This document shows, piece after piece, positions 17,365 through 24,791 of a stretch of 56,631 nt of DNA (position 1 is the first letter of the stretch; every line of letters starts with the position of its first letter). Position numbers and translations under genes: made by a program. Source of the stretch: Roseicyclus sp041163945 (lineage in GTDB: Bacteria; Pseudomonadota; Alphaproteobacteria; Rhodobacterales; Rhodobacteraceae). The DNA lies in assembly GCA_041163945.1 (NCBI GenBank), contig JBEAQJ010000185.1, positions 1 to 56,631 on the forward strand, read 5' to 3'. The notes beneath the pieces were generated by a model. That model did not search any database and was not told the DNA's origin. It saw nothing but the letters and a program-made list of their open reading frames with translations.

Positions 17365-18489
17365 TCAGCCTTCGGCGCGCGCCTCGGCGCGGGATTTGCC
17401 CGACACGTCCATCGCCAGAACGCTGGCCATCAACCCATCCAGATCGCCATCCAGAACCCCGCCCGTGTCCGAGGTTTCGAAGCCTGTCCGCAGATCCTTT
17501 ACCATCTGGTAGGGCTGCAACACGTAGGATCGGATCTGGTTGCCCCAGCCCGCCTCGCCCTTGGCTTCGTGGGCGGCGTTGATCGCGGCGTTGCGCCGGT
17601 CCAGCTCCATCTGGTAAAGCCTTGATTTCAGGGCTTTCATGGCAATGTCGCGGTTTTGATGCTGCGACTTTTCCGAACTGGTCGTGACGATCCCGGTGGG
17701 CAGGTGGGTGATGCGCACCGCCGAATCGGTGGTGTTGACATGCTGACCGCCCGCGCCCGACGAGCGGTAGGTGTCGATGCGGATGTCGGACGGGTTGATC
17801 TCGATCTCGATGTTGTCGTCCACCACCGGGTAGACCCAGACCGAGGCAAAGCTGGTCTCGCGGGTGCCCTTGCCAAAGGGCGAGATGCGCACCAGCCGAT
17901 GCACCCCGCTTTCCGATTTCAACCAGCCATAGGCGTTGGGCCCCTTGATCTGGTAGACCACCGACTTGATCCCGGCCTCGGTTCCGGGCGACATGTCTTG
18001 CTGATCGACTTCGTAGCCGCGGCTTTCGGCCCAGCGCACATACATGCGCGACAGCATCTGCGCCCAATCGCAGGCCTCGGTGCCGCCCGCACCGGCGTTG
18101 ATTTCCACAAAGGCGTCGTTGCCGTCCGCCTCACCATCCAGAAGCGCGTCCAGTTCGCGCTTGGCGGCCAAGCTGACCAGTTCGGCCAGCGCCGCCTCGG
18201 CCTCGGCGACGATGTCGGCATCGCCTTCCGCCTCACCCAGTTCGATCAGCTCCAGATTGTCTTCCAGGCCCCGGCGGATGGCATCATGGGTGTCCATGCG
18301 TTCCACCAGCATCTGGCGGTCGCGCATCAGCTTCTGGGCGCGGGCGGGATCGTTCCACAAATTCGGATCTTCGACGCGGGCGTTGAATTCTTCCAGCCGG
18401 TGGGCCGCGGTCTCGATCCCCATGCGCTGGCCCAGCAGGGTCAGGGAACGGCGGATCTTTTCGATATGGGATTGCGTCTCGGCGCGCAT
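17365..18489 (-). CDS. prfB: Peptide chain release factor 2
   Basis: Recognises UGA and UAA stop codons and triggers peptidyl-tRNA hydrolysis. 374 residues. Seen: the codon-recognition tripeptide SPF at 203-205 and the catalytic GGQ at 247-249 inside SSGAGGQHVNTTDSAVR. The frame is continuous, without the in-frame UGA and +1 frameshift of E. coli prfB, so autoregulation by that route is absent. It lies 104 bases downstream of the PBP1A stop on the same strand. Confidence 0.97.
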   Translation of the reverse strand: MRAETQSHIEKIRRSLTLLGQRMGIETAAHRLEEFNARVEDPNLWNDPARAQKLMRDRQMLVERMDTHDAIRRGLEDNLELIELGEAEGDADIVAEAEAALAELVSLAAKRELDALLDGEADGNDAFVEINAGAGGTEACDWAQMLSRMYVRWAESRGYEVDQQDMSPGTEAGIKSVVYQIKGPNAYGWLKSESGVHRLVRISPFGKGTRETSFASVWVYPVVDDNIEIEINPSDIRIDTYRSSGAGGQHVNTTDSAVRITHLPTGIVTTSSEKSQHQNRDIAMKALKSRLYQMELDRRNAAINAAHEAKGEAGWGNQIRSYVLQPYQMVKDLRTGFETSDTGGVLDGDLDGLMASVLAMDVSGKSRAEARAEG

Positions 18490-18593
18490 CGGGACCGGCC
18501 TTTTTCGTTATCCTGCTCTCAGGGCTGCTGATATACCACCCCCGCGCCCCGCGACAAGGCTGGCCGGGCGCCGATCGGCCCCTGGCCCCGGCC

Positions 18594-21167
18594 CTAGTAA
18601 AGCCCGCCGGTGCTGAGCGTGCCGAAACCCGATTGCGTGGGCACCCGCGCCCCGCCCCCGGTGGCGGTGTCCACCACCTGGCCCTGATCGATCAGCTCGT
18701 CGCCCGCCCCGCCTTCGCCCGGCCCGTACAGCGGCAGATCCGCGCCCATGGCAAAGCCGCCGTCGATGATGGATTGGGCGCCGAAATAGGGTTCTTCGCC
18801 CAAGCGGAACAGCTCATAGACCACGTTCTCGCCCTCGGAACCATCGGGCAGGCGCTGGCCCGAAAACCGATCGATGGGGTAGAACATGCCGCCATCGGGC
18901 ACCACGAAGGGGCCACCGCCGTATTCCTCGATCGCGGCCAACATGAATTCGTTGAACACCGGCCCGCACAAACGCCCGCCCGATGCGGATCGGCCCAGGG
19001 GCCGCGGCTGGTCAAAGCCGATGTAGCAGCCCGCCGCGATGGAGGATGTGTAGCCCACGAACCAGACATCGCGGGCCTCGTTCGTGGTGCCGGTCTTGCC
19101 CGCCGCCGGCACCGGCAGGTTGACGCTGGACGCGGCCGTGCCGCGATCGACCACGCCCTGCATCATCGATGTCAACTGGTAGGCGGTGATGGGGTTGATC
19201 ACGCGTTGCCGGTTCGAAATCACCGCGGGCGCAATCCCGGCCTCAAGCGCGGCCACCTGGCAATCGGGGCATTGGCGCTGATCTTGCCGATAGACGGTGT
19301 TGCCCCAACGGTCCTGGATGCGGTCGACCAAGGTCGGATCGACCCGTTCACCGCCGTTGGCAAACATCGCGTAGGCCGCGACCATCCGGAACAGCGTCGT
19401 TTCCTGGCTGCCCAGCGCATTGGACAAAAAGGGTTGCATCCGATCATAGACCCCGAAGCGTTCGGCATAGCGGGCAACCGTTTCCATCCCCACATCTTGT
19501 GCCAGACGCACCGTCATCAGGTTGCGGCTCATCTCGATGCCGGTGCGCAACGGCGTGGGCCCGTAGTAGCGATCCGAGGCATTCTGGGGCCGCCAGATGC
19601 CTTCGGGGGTTTCCATCTCGAAGGGGGCATCGATGACGATGGTGTTGGGGCTGTATCCCGAATCCAGCGCCGCGGCATAAACCAGCGTCTTGAAGCTGGA
19701 CCCCGGCTGGCGGGTGGCCTGGGTGGCGCGGTTGAACGATGATTGCTGGTAGGAAAAGCCCCCCTGCATCGCCAACACCCGGCCGGTGTTGACATCCATC
19801 GCCATGAACCCGCCCTGAACCTCGGGCACCTGGCGCAGCGACCAGCCCTGCACCGCCCCATCGCCATCGGCGCTCAGGGCCTGCACATGCACCACATCGC
19901 CGGGCGCCAGCAGATCGTCGGGCCCCCGGGCCTGCCGGCCGCGGCTGCCATCCGGGTTCAAGGGGCGGGCCCAGGTCACATCTTCGGCCAAGATCACATG
20001 GGCGTCGCGGTCCAACGCCATGTCTTCGATGCCAAGGCGCGCCGCCTGCGCGTTGACCGACAACACGACAGCGGGCGCCCAGCCCTCGATGTCGCGGGCA
20101 ATCTCGGTATCGGCCAATGCCGCGCGCCATGCGGCTTCATCGCCCAGAAGCGCGGGATCGATGCGGGCGGCCGGTCCGCGCCAAACACCCTGTTCCCGGT
20201 CATAGCTTTCCAGCGCGCGGCGCAACGCGCGTTCCGCCACGCGCTGCAGGCTTTCATCCATCGTGGCCCGCACCGCATAACCGCCGGACAGGAATTCGTT
20301 TTCGCCATACTGCGCCGACAGCTGCCGGCGGATTTCATCGGTGAAATAATTCCGCGGTGGCATCGCGGTGCGGAAGGGCTCGATATGGCCGCCCTGCACC
20401 GTTTCCAGCGGCGTGGCGCTGGCGCGTTCCATGTCTTGGCGCGTGATGTAGCCGTTCTCGAACATCTCGCGCAGCACATAGTTGCGCCGGCTGATCGCAC
20501 GGTCGTAATCACGCACCGGGTGAAAATTCGACGGCGCCTGGGGCAATGCGGCCAGATAGGCCGCCTGTTCCAGTGTCAGATCCTCGAGATTGGTGTTGAA
20601 ATAGGTCTGCGCCGCGGCCGCGACCCCATAGGAATTCTGGCCCAGAAAAATCTCGTTGAGATAGAGCTCAAGAATGCGGTCCTTGCTCAGCGCGGTTTCA
20701 ATCCGCGCGGCCAGAATGATTTCGCGCACCTTGCGTTCGACCGTGCGCGAACCGTCGAGCAGGAAATTCTTCATCACCTGCTGCGTGATCGTCGAGGCAC
20801 CGCGCACATCGCGCCCGCGCGAACGGACCGCTTCGACAAAGGCGGCGGCGATGGCGCGGGGGTCATAGCCGCTGTGCTGGTAGAAATTGCGATCTTCGGC
20901 CGACACGAAGGCATGCGCCACCAGATCGGGTATTTCTTCGCCCGGAACGAACAGCCGCCGTTCGACGGCAAATTCATCCACGATCCGCCCTTCGCGCGAA
21001 TAGATGCGGCTGATCGTGGGCGGGGTGTAATTGGCCAAGGCTTCATGGCCGGGCAGATCATGGGAATAGACGAACAAAACCGCACCCACGGCAATCACCA
21101 CGGCAATGATGCCGAGCGTCAGGGCGGTGAAAATCGCCCCGAAAAAGCCAAAGATGAATCGGATCAT
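18594..21167 (-). CDS. mrcA: Penicillin-binding protein 1A, bifunctional transglycosylase/transpeptidase
   Basis: Class A PBP that polymerises and cross-links peptidoglycan. 857 residues: short cytoplasmic tail, transmembrane helix at about 10-34, GT51 transglycosylase with catalytic Glu91 in SAEDRNFYQHSGYDP and the RKVREIILA and YLNEIFLGQNSYG blocks, an OB-type insert (~300-440), then the transpeptidase with S490-x-x-K493 (SSFKTL), S547-R-N549 and KTG at 691-693. All catalytic motifs are intact. The paired cysteines in QCPDCQ (633-636) may form a disulfide. Downstream of the amidase gene on the same strand and with its own good promoter at 21194-21222. Confidence 0.97.
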   Translation of the reverse strand: MIRFIFGFFGAIFTALTLGIIAVVIAVGAVLFVYSHDLPGHEALANYTPPTISRIYSREGRIVDEFAVERRLFVPGEEIPDLVAHAFVSAEDRNFYQHSGYDPRAIAAAFVEAVRSRGRDVRGASTITQQVMKNFLLDGSRTVERKVREIILAARIETALSKDRILELYLNEIFLGQNSYGVAAAAQTYFNTNLEDLTLEQAAYLAALPQAPSNFHPVRDYDRAISRRNYVLREMFENGYITRQDMERASATPLETVQGGHIEPFRTAMPPRNYFTDEIRRQLSAQYGENEFLSGGYAVRATMDESLQRVAERALRRALESYDREQGVWRGPAARIDPALLGDEAAWRAALADTEIARDIEGWAPAVVLSVNAQAARLGIEDMALDRDAHVILAEDVTWARPLNPDGSRGRQARGPDDLLAPGDVVHVQALSADGDGAVQGWSLRQVPEVQGGFMAMDVNTGRVLAMQGGFSYQQSSFNRATQATRQPGSSFKTLVYAAALDSGYSPNTIVIDAPFEMETPEGIWRPQNASDRYYGPTPLRTGIEMSRNLMTVRLAQDVGMETVARYAERFGVYDRMQPFLSNALGSQETTLFRMVAAYAMFANGGERVDPTLVDRIQDRWGNTVYRQDQRQCPDCQVAALEAGIAPAVISNRQRVINPITAYQLTSMMQGVVDRGTAASSVNLPVPAAGKTGTTNEARDVWFVGYTSSIAAGCYIGFDQPRPLGRSASGGRLCGPVFNEFMLAAIEEYGGGPFVVPDGGMFYPIDRFSGQRLPDGSEGENVVYELFRLGEEPYFGAQSIIDGGFAMGADLPLYGPGEGGAGDELIDQGQVVDTATGGGARVPTQSGFGTLSTGGLY

Positions 21168-21193
21168 GCGATCTGCCCGTGCCGGATGCCCCT

Positions 21194-21222
21194 GCTATAG
21201 CGATCCCGCGGGGTCCGGTCAA
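21194..21222 (-). promoter_or_regulatory. Sigma-70-type promoter for mrcA
   Basis: On the minus strand, TTGACC (21217-21222), a 17-base spacer and TATAGC (21194-21199). The -10 ends 26 bases before the mrcA ATG at 21167. It lies in the gap after the amiC stop, so mrcA can be transcribed separately. Confidence 0.65.
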
Positions 21223-21260
21223 AACACATGGTTGCGACGCGGGCCGCGCGCGCGGGGCCG

Positions 21261-22496
21261 CTATTGGCGCAGCAGCGCGCTGCGCGCGGCATCGGCATCG
21301 GCCCAGTTCAGGATCGCCCCGACCAGCGCGCCGTGCATCCGCGCCCGCCAATCGGGATCCAGAATGTTGCGCAGATCCTCTTGGTCCGACATGAAGCCGA
21401 TTTCCAGCAGCACCGATGGAATATCGGGCGCGCGCAGGACGGTAAAATCGGCCTCGCCGCGGGGACGGGCATGCAGGCGCAGCCCCGCCTGCCCGATCCC
21501 TTCGACCAAGGCGCCCGCCACGGCATCGCTGCGCGGCGCGGTGTCAAGCCGGGCCAGATCCATCAACACCCCCGCCACGCGATCATCGGTGCCATGCAGA
21601 TCGATGCCCTGCAAGAGATCGGCCCGGTCGTGCTGTTCGGCCAAGGTCTGCGCGGCCGCATCCGACGCCGTGTCCGACAAGGTGTAGACCGTGGCGCCGC
21701 GCGCGCGCCCTTCGGCCAGCGCATCGGCATGGATCGACAAGAACAGATCGGCCCCGGCTGCGCGCGCGGCGGTGATGCGTGCGGGAAGCGGCACGAAATC
21801 ATCGCCATCGCGCGTCAGCGCCACATCGACCCGGCCGGTCCGGCGCAGCGCATCGCGCAATTCGCGCGCAAAGCGCAAGACCAGATCGGCCTCGGTGTGC
21901 GGCCCGCGCACCGCGCCCGGATCGATCCCGCCATGGCCGGGATCGATCACCACCGTGATCCGCCCATCCGCGGTGCGGACGGGGGGCGTGACGGCAGCCG
22001 CCGATGCCAGATCGGGCAGGCTTGTGGCGGCGGCGCGGAATTCGGCGTCAGACACCGGCACCAGCCGCAGCTCGACGCGCGCGCGCCCCGTGACGGGGTC
22101 GGTGCGCATCGCGGCGATCCGGGGCGCGTGCGGGCTGGCCAAGGCCAGAACCAACCGCGACCAACCCAGCCCCTGGGCCGGGCCGGTTTGAAGCGTCACG
22201 ATCGCGGGCGGCAAGACCAAACCGCCCCCCCAAGCGCCAAAATCCACCTCGCGAAAATCGACCACGACGCGGGCGGGGTCATCCACGGTGAAGACGCGGA
22301 AGGGCACGGGCTGGCTGAGCGCCAGGGTGATTTCGATGCCATCGGCGGTGGCCGCAAAGCCAGTGTCGTCGGGGATCAACCGGGCCAACGCGCCGAACCC
22401 CGCAGCGCCCGTTTGCGCCGTGGCCGGCAGCCAAGGCCCAGACAGCGCCAAAAAGGCCAAAACGGCCAGGATCGGGGTCAGGCCAGCGCGGATCAC
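21261..22496 (-). CDS. amiC: Periplasmic N-acetylmuramoyl-L-alanine amidase with AMIN domain
   Basis: Splits the amide between muramic acid and the stem peptide during daughter-cell separation. 411 residues: signal peptide (about 1-27, ending ATAQT), AMIN domain (about 45-150, with DPARVVVDFREVDF), then an Amidase_3 catalytic domain. Zinc-site residues are visible in IDPGHGGIDPG, the Glu of HTEADLVL, the His of FLSIHADA and the catalytic Glu of VLLEIGFMSDQED. Located directly upstream of the PBP1A gene, so two cell-wall enzymes sit together. Confidence 0.95.
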   Translation of the reverse strand: MIRAGLTPILAVLAFLALSGPWLPATAQTGAAGFGALARLIPDDTGFAATADGIEITLALSQPVPFRVFTVDDPARVVVDFREVDFGAWGGGLVLPPAIVTLQTGPAQGLGWSRLVLALASPHAPRIAAMRTDPVTGRARVELRLVPVSDAEFRAAATSLPDLASAAAVTPPVRTADGRITVVIDPGHGGIDPGAVRGPHTEADLVLRFARELRDALRRTGRVDVALTRDGDDFVPLPARITAARAAGADLFLSIHADALAEGRARGATVYTLSDTASDAAAQTLAEQHDRADLLQGIDLHGTDDRVAGVLMDLARLDTAPRSDAVAGALVEGIGQAGLRLHARPRGEADFTVLRAPDIPSVLLEIGFMSDQEDLRNILDPDWRARMHGALVGAILNWADADAARSALLRQ

Positions 22497-22577
22497 AAGT
22501 TGTCGTCCCGGAAGGGTGTCGTTATCGAAAGATTACCAGACCCCGCCCCCCGACCCAAGGGCCGATCGGCGGCACGC

Positions 22578-23726
22578 CTAGGATCGGGCGGCAAAAAACG
22601 CGCTCAGCCGTGCCACGCCTTCGGCGACTTCGGGGGTGGCACGCGCGTAAGACAGCCGCAAGAAACGCGCGCCGCGTGCCTTGTCGAAATCGAGCCCCGG
22701 GGTCACCGCAACGCCGGCGTGTTCCAGAATTTCGGCCGACAGCGCAAGGCTGTCGTCGGTATAGGCCGACACATCCAGATAGACATAGAACGCCCCATCG
22801 GCCGGCGCGCTTTGGGTGAGACCTGCGGCGGCCAGCCCGTTCAGCAGCAGCCGGCGGTTTTCGGCATAGACGGCACGGTGCCCATCCAGCTCGGCCCGGC
22901 CCTCGGGGCTGAGCGCGGCCAGGGCCGCGATCTGGCTGGCATGGCTGGGGCAGATGAACATGTTTTGCGCCAGCCGTTCGACCACGCGCACATGATCGGG
23001 CGGCACCACCATCCAGCCCAAACGCCAGCCGGTCATCGAAAAATACTTGGAAAAGGAATTGATGACATAGACGTCATCGGTCAGTTCCAACGCGCTGACC
23101 GCGCGGCCATCATATTGCAGGCCGTGGTAGATCTCGTCGGAAATCAGCGCGATGTCATGGGTCGCACAGCCCGCCACCAGCGCCGCCAGTTCGGGCCGGC
23201 CCAGCATGGTGCCCGTGGGGTTGGCGGGGCTGGCCACGATCAGCCCGTCCAGATCCGGCGACAGATGCGCGGGCGTGGGTTGATAGCGCGTCGAAAGCTC
23301 GGTGCGCAAACCCACGGGCGTCAGGCTCAGCGCGGTCAGGATCTGCCGGTAGGACGGGTAGCATGGCTCACCCAAGCCCACCCGCGCGCCGGCATCAAAC
23401 AGTGCGGAAAACGCCAACAAGAACCCGCCCGATGCGCCCGAGGTCAACACCACGCGCGCGGGATCAAGATCAAGATCATACCATTCGCCGTAAAGCGCCG
23501 CGATGGCCGCGCGCAGATCGGGCCGGCCCAGCGCCACCGTGTAGCCAAGCGCGCCCTGTTCCATTTCCGCCGCCAGGCGCTGGCGCGCCACGTCGGGCGC
23601 GCCTGTGCCCGGTTGGCCAACCTCCATGTGGATGATGTGGCGCCCGGCCGCTTCGGCGGCGCGCGCGGCCTCCATCACATCCATGACAATGAAGGGATCG
23701 ACAGCACTTCGGCGCGAGACGCGCAT
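22578..23726 (-). CDS. Class I/II PLP-dependent aminotransferase
   Basis: 382 residues, fold type I. PLP contacts: N169 in ASPANPTG, D197 and Y200 in ISDEIYHG, Schiff-base K227 in INSFSKYFSMTGWRLGW, and the carboxylate-binding Arg in FLRLSYA near the C-terminus. The closest known group is aspartate/aromatic-type aminotransferases; the substrate cannot be set from sequence alone. The ATG at 23726 has AAAGGT upstream; a TTG six codons earlier is less likely. Divergent from the DsbA-like gene. Confidence 0.9.
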   Translation of the reverse strand: MRVSRRSAVDPFIVMDVMEAARAAEAAGRHIIHMEVGQPGTGAPDVARQRLAAEMEQGALGYTVALGRPDLRAAIAALYGEWYDLDLDPARVVLTSGASGGFLLAFSALFDAGARVGLGEPCYPSYRQILTALSLTPVGLRTELSTRYQPTPAHLSPDLDGLIVASPANPTGTMLGRPELAALVAGCATHDIALISDEIYHGLQYDGRAVSALELTDDVYVINSFSKYFSMTGWRLGWMVVPPDHVRVVERLAQNMFICPSHASQIAALAALSPEGRAELDGHRAVYAENRRLLLNGLAAAGLTQSAPADGAFYVYLDVSAYTDDSLALSAEILEHAGVAVTPGLDFDKARGARFLRLSYARATPEVAEGVARLSAFFAARS

Positions 23727-23928
23727 GGGACAGACCTTTGGCAACGGCGGTTGGGCGTGTTGAACCAGCCCGCACGGCGCGCGTCAACGCAAGTTGCACC
23801 AGGTCGCGGCGTGTTTCGGGCAAGGATGGGCCGGTATCGCCCCTGCGACCAAGCGGCGGTGGTCATGGCAGGACGATGTGCTACCATCGTGCCCTGACAT
23901 GCTTTGCTTTGCACAGAAAGGCCTCAAC

Positions 23929-24705
23929 TTGCGTACGTTCCTTGCAGCCTTTGGCCTGAGCTTTGGCCTGAGCTTTGGCCTTGTCGCGGGTCTGGGCGGC
24001 CCGGTGTTCGCCACGGATCTGGACAATTTGACCGATGCCGAACGGACCGCGTTCCGTGCCGAGGTGCGGGCCTATCTGCTCGACAATCCCGAGGTGTTGA
24101 TGGAGGCCATCGCCGTGCTGGAAGGCCGCAGCGCCGAAGCCGAGGTGCGCCGCGACGCGGCCGCGGTTGCGGCCAATGCGGATGCGCTTTTCGGTTCTGA
24201 CTTCGACGTGGTGCTGGGCAATCCCGACGGCGATGTGACGGTGGTGGAATTCATGGATTACCGCTGCGGCTATTGCCGCCGCGCCCACCCCGAGGTGATG
24301 GACCTGATCAATTTCGACGGAAAAATCCGCCTTGTGATCAAGGAATTGCCGATCTTGGGCGAACAGTCGCTGTTGGCATCGCGCTTTGCCATCGCGGCGC
24401 GCGTGGCCTTGGGGGATGCGGCCTATGAGGCGGTGCACCATGGGCTGATGGAGCTGCGCGGCGATGTCAGCGATGCGTCTTTGGTGGCCATGGCCGATGG
24501 GCTGGGTCTGGACAGCGCGGCGATTCTGGGCGCCATGGATGATCCGCTGGTGCGCGCCACCATCGAACACAACCGCGCCCTCGCCCAGCGCTTGTCGATC
24601 TCGGGCACGCCCAGCTTTGTCTTTGGCGACCAGATGGTGCGCGGCTATGTGCCCTTGGATGACATGCAGCAGATCGTGGCGATGTTGCGCGACATGGCGA
24701 ACTGA
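23929..24705 (+). CDS. Secreted DsbA-family thiol:disulfide protein
   Basis: 258 residues from a TTG start at 23929 (AGAAAGG upstream). This start gives a clean signal peptide, residues 1-28, ending GGPVFA. An ATG ten codons upstream (23899) is possible but adds a polar leader. After an N-terminal helix like that of ScsC proteins (PEVLMEAIAVLEGR) comes a thioredoxin fold with active site CGYC (C113-C116) and cis-Pro in ISGTPSF. It probably oxidises or isomerises disulfides in the periplasm. The signal sequence contains an in-frame 12-base tandem repeat (23949-23984, encoding LSFG repeats). A terminator shared with rne follows. Confidence 0.93.
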   Translation: MRTFLAAFGLSFGLSFGLVAGLGGPVFATDLDNLTDAERTAFRAEVRAYLLDNPEVLMEAIAVLEGRSAEAEVRRDAAAVAANADALFGSDFDVVLGNPDGDVTVVEFMDYRCGYCRRAHPEVMDLINFDGKIRLVIKELPILGEQSLLASRFAIAARVALGDAAYEAVHHGLMELRGDVSDASLVAMADGLGLDSAAILGAMDDPLVRATIEHNRALAQRLSISGTPSFVFGDQMVRGYVPLDDMQQIVAMLRDMAN

Positions 24706-24734
24706 ACCGGGCCGGCCATCACGCCAACCCAATG

Positions 24735-24780
24735 AACCAAGAAAGAAAAAGGGCGCCCGATGGGGCGCCCTTTTTTGGTT
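24735..24780. terminator. Bidirectional terminator between dsbA-like gene and rne
   Basis: Stem GGGCGCCC (24751-24758 with 24763-24770), loop GATG, an A-rich flank on the left and TTTTTT on the right, further extended by AACCAA/TTGGTT at the ends. It can therefore stop transcription in both directions for the two converging genes. Confidence 0.92.
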
Positions 24781-24791
24781 CTGTGACCGCC

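Noticed and set aside
17365..18489. Programmed frameshift in prfB
   Set aside because: The frame runs without interruption from the N-terminal helix through GGQ; there is no in-frame UGA after an early codon.
21228..23897. An 889-codon plus-strand frame across amiC and the aminotransferase gene
   Set aside because: Antisense to two conserved genes and continuous only because stop codons are rare in this frame at high GC.
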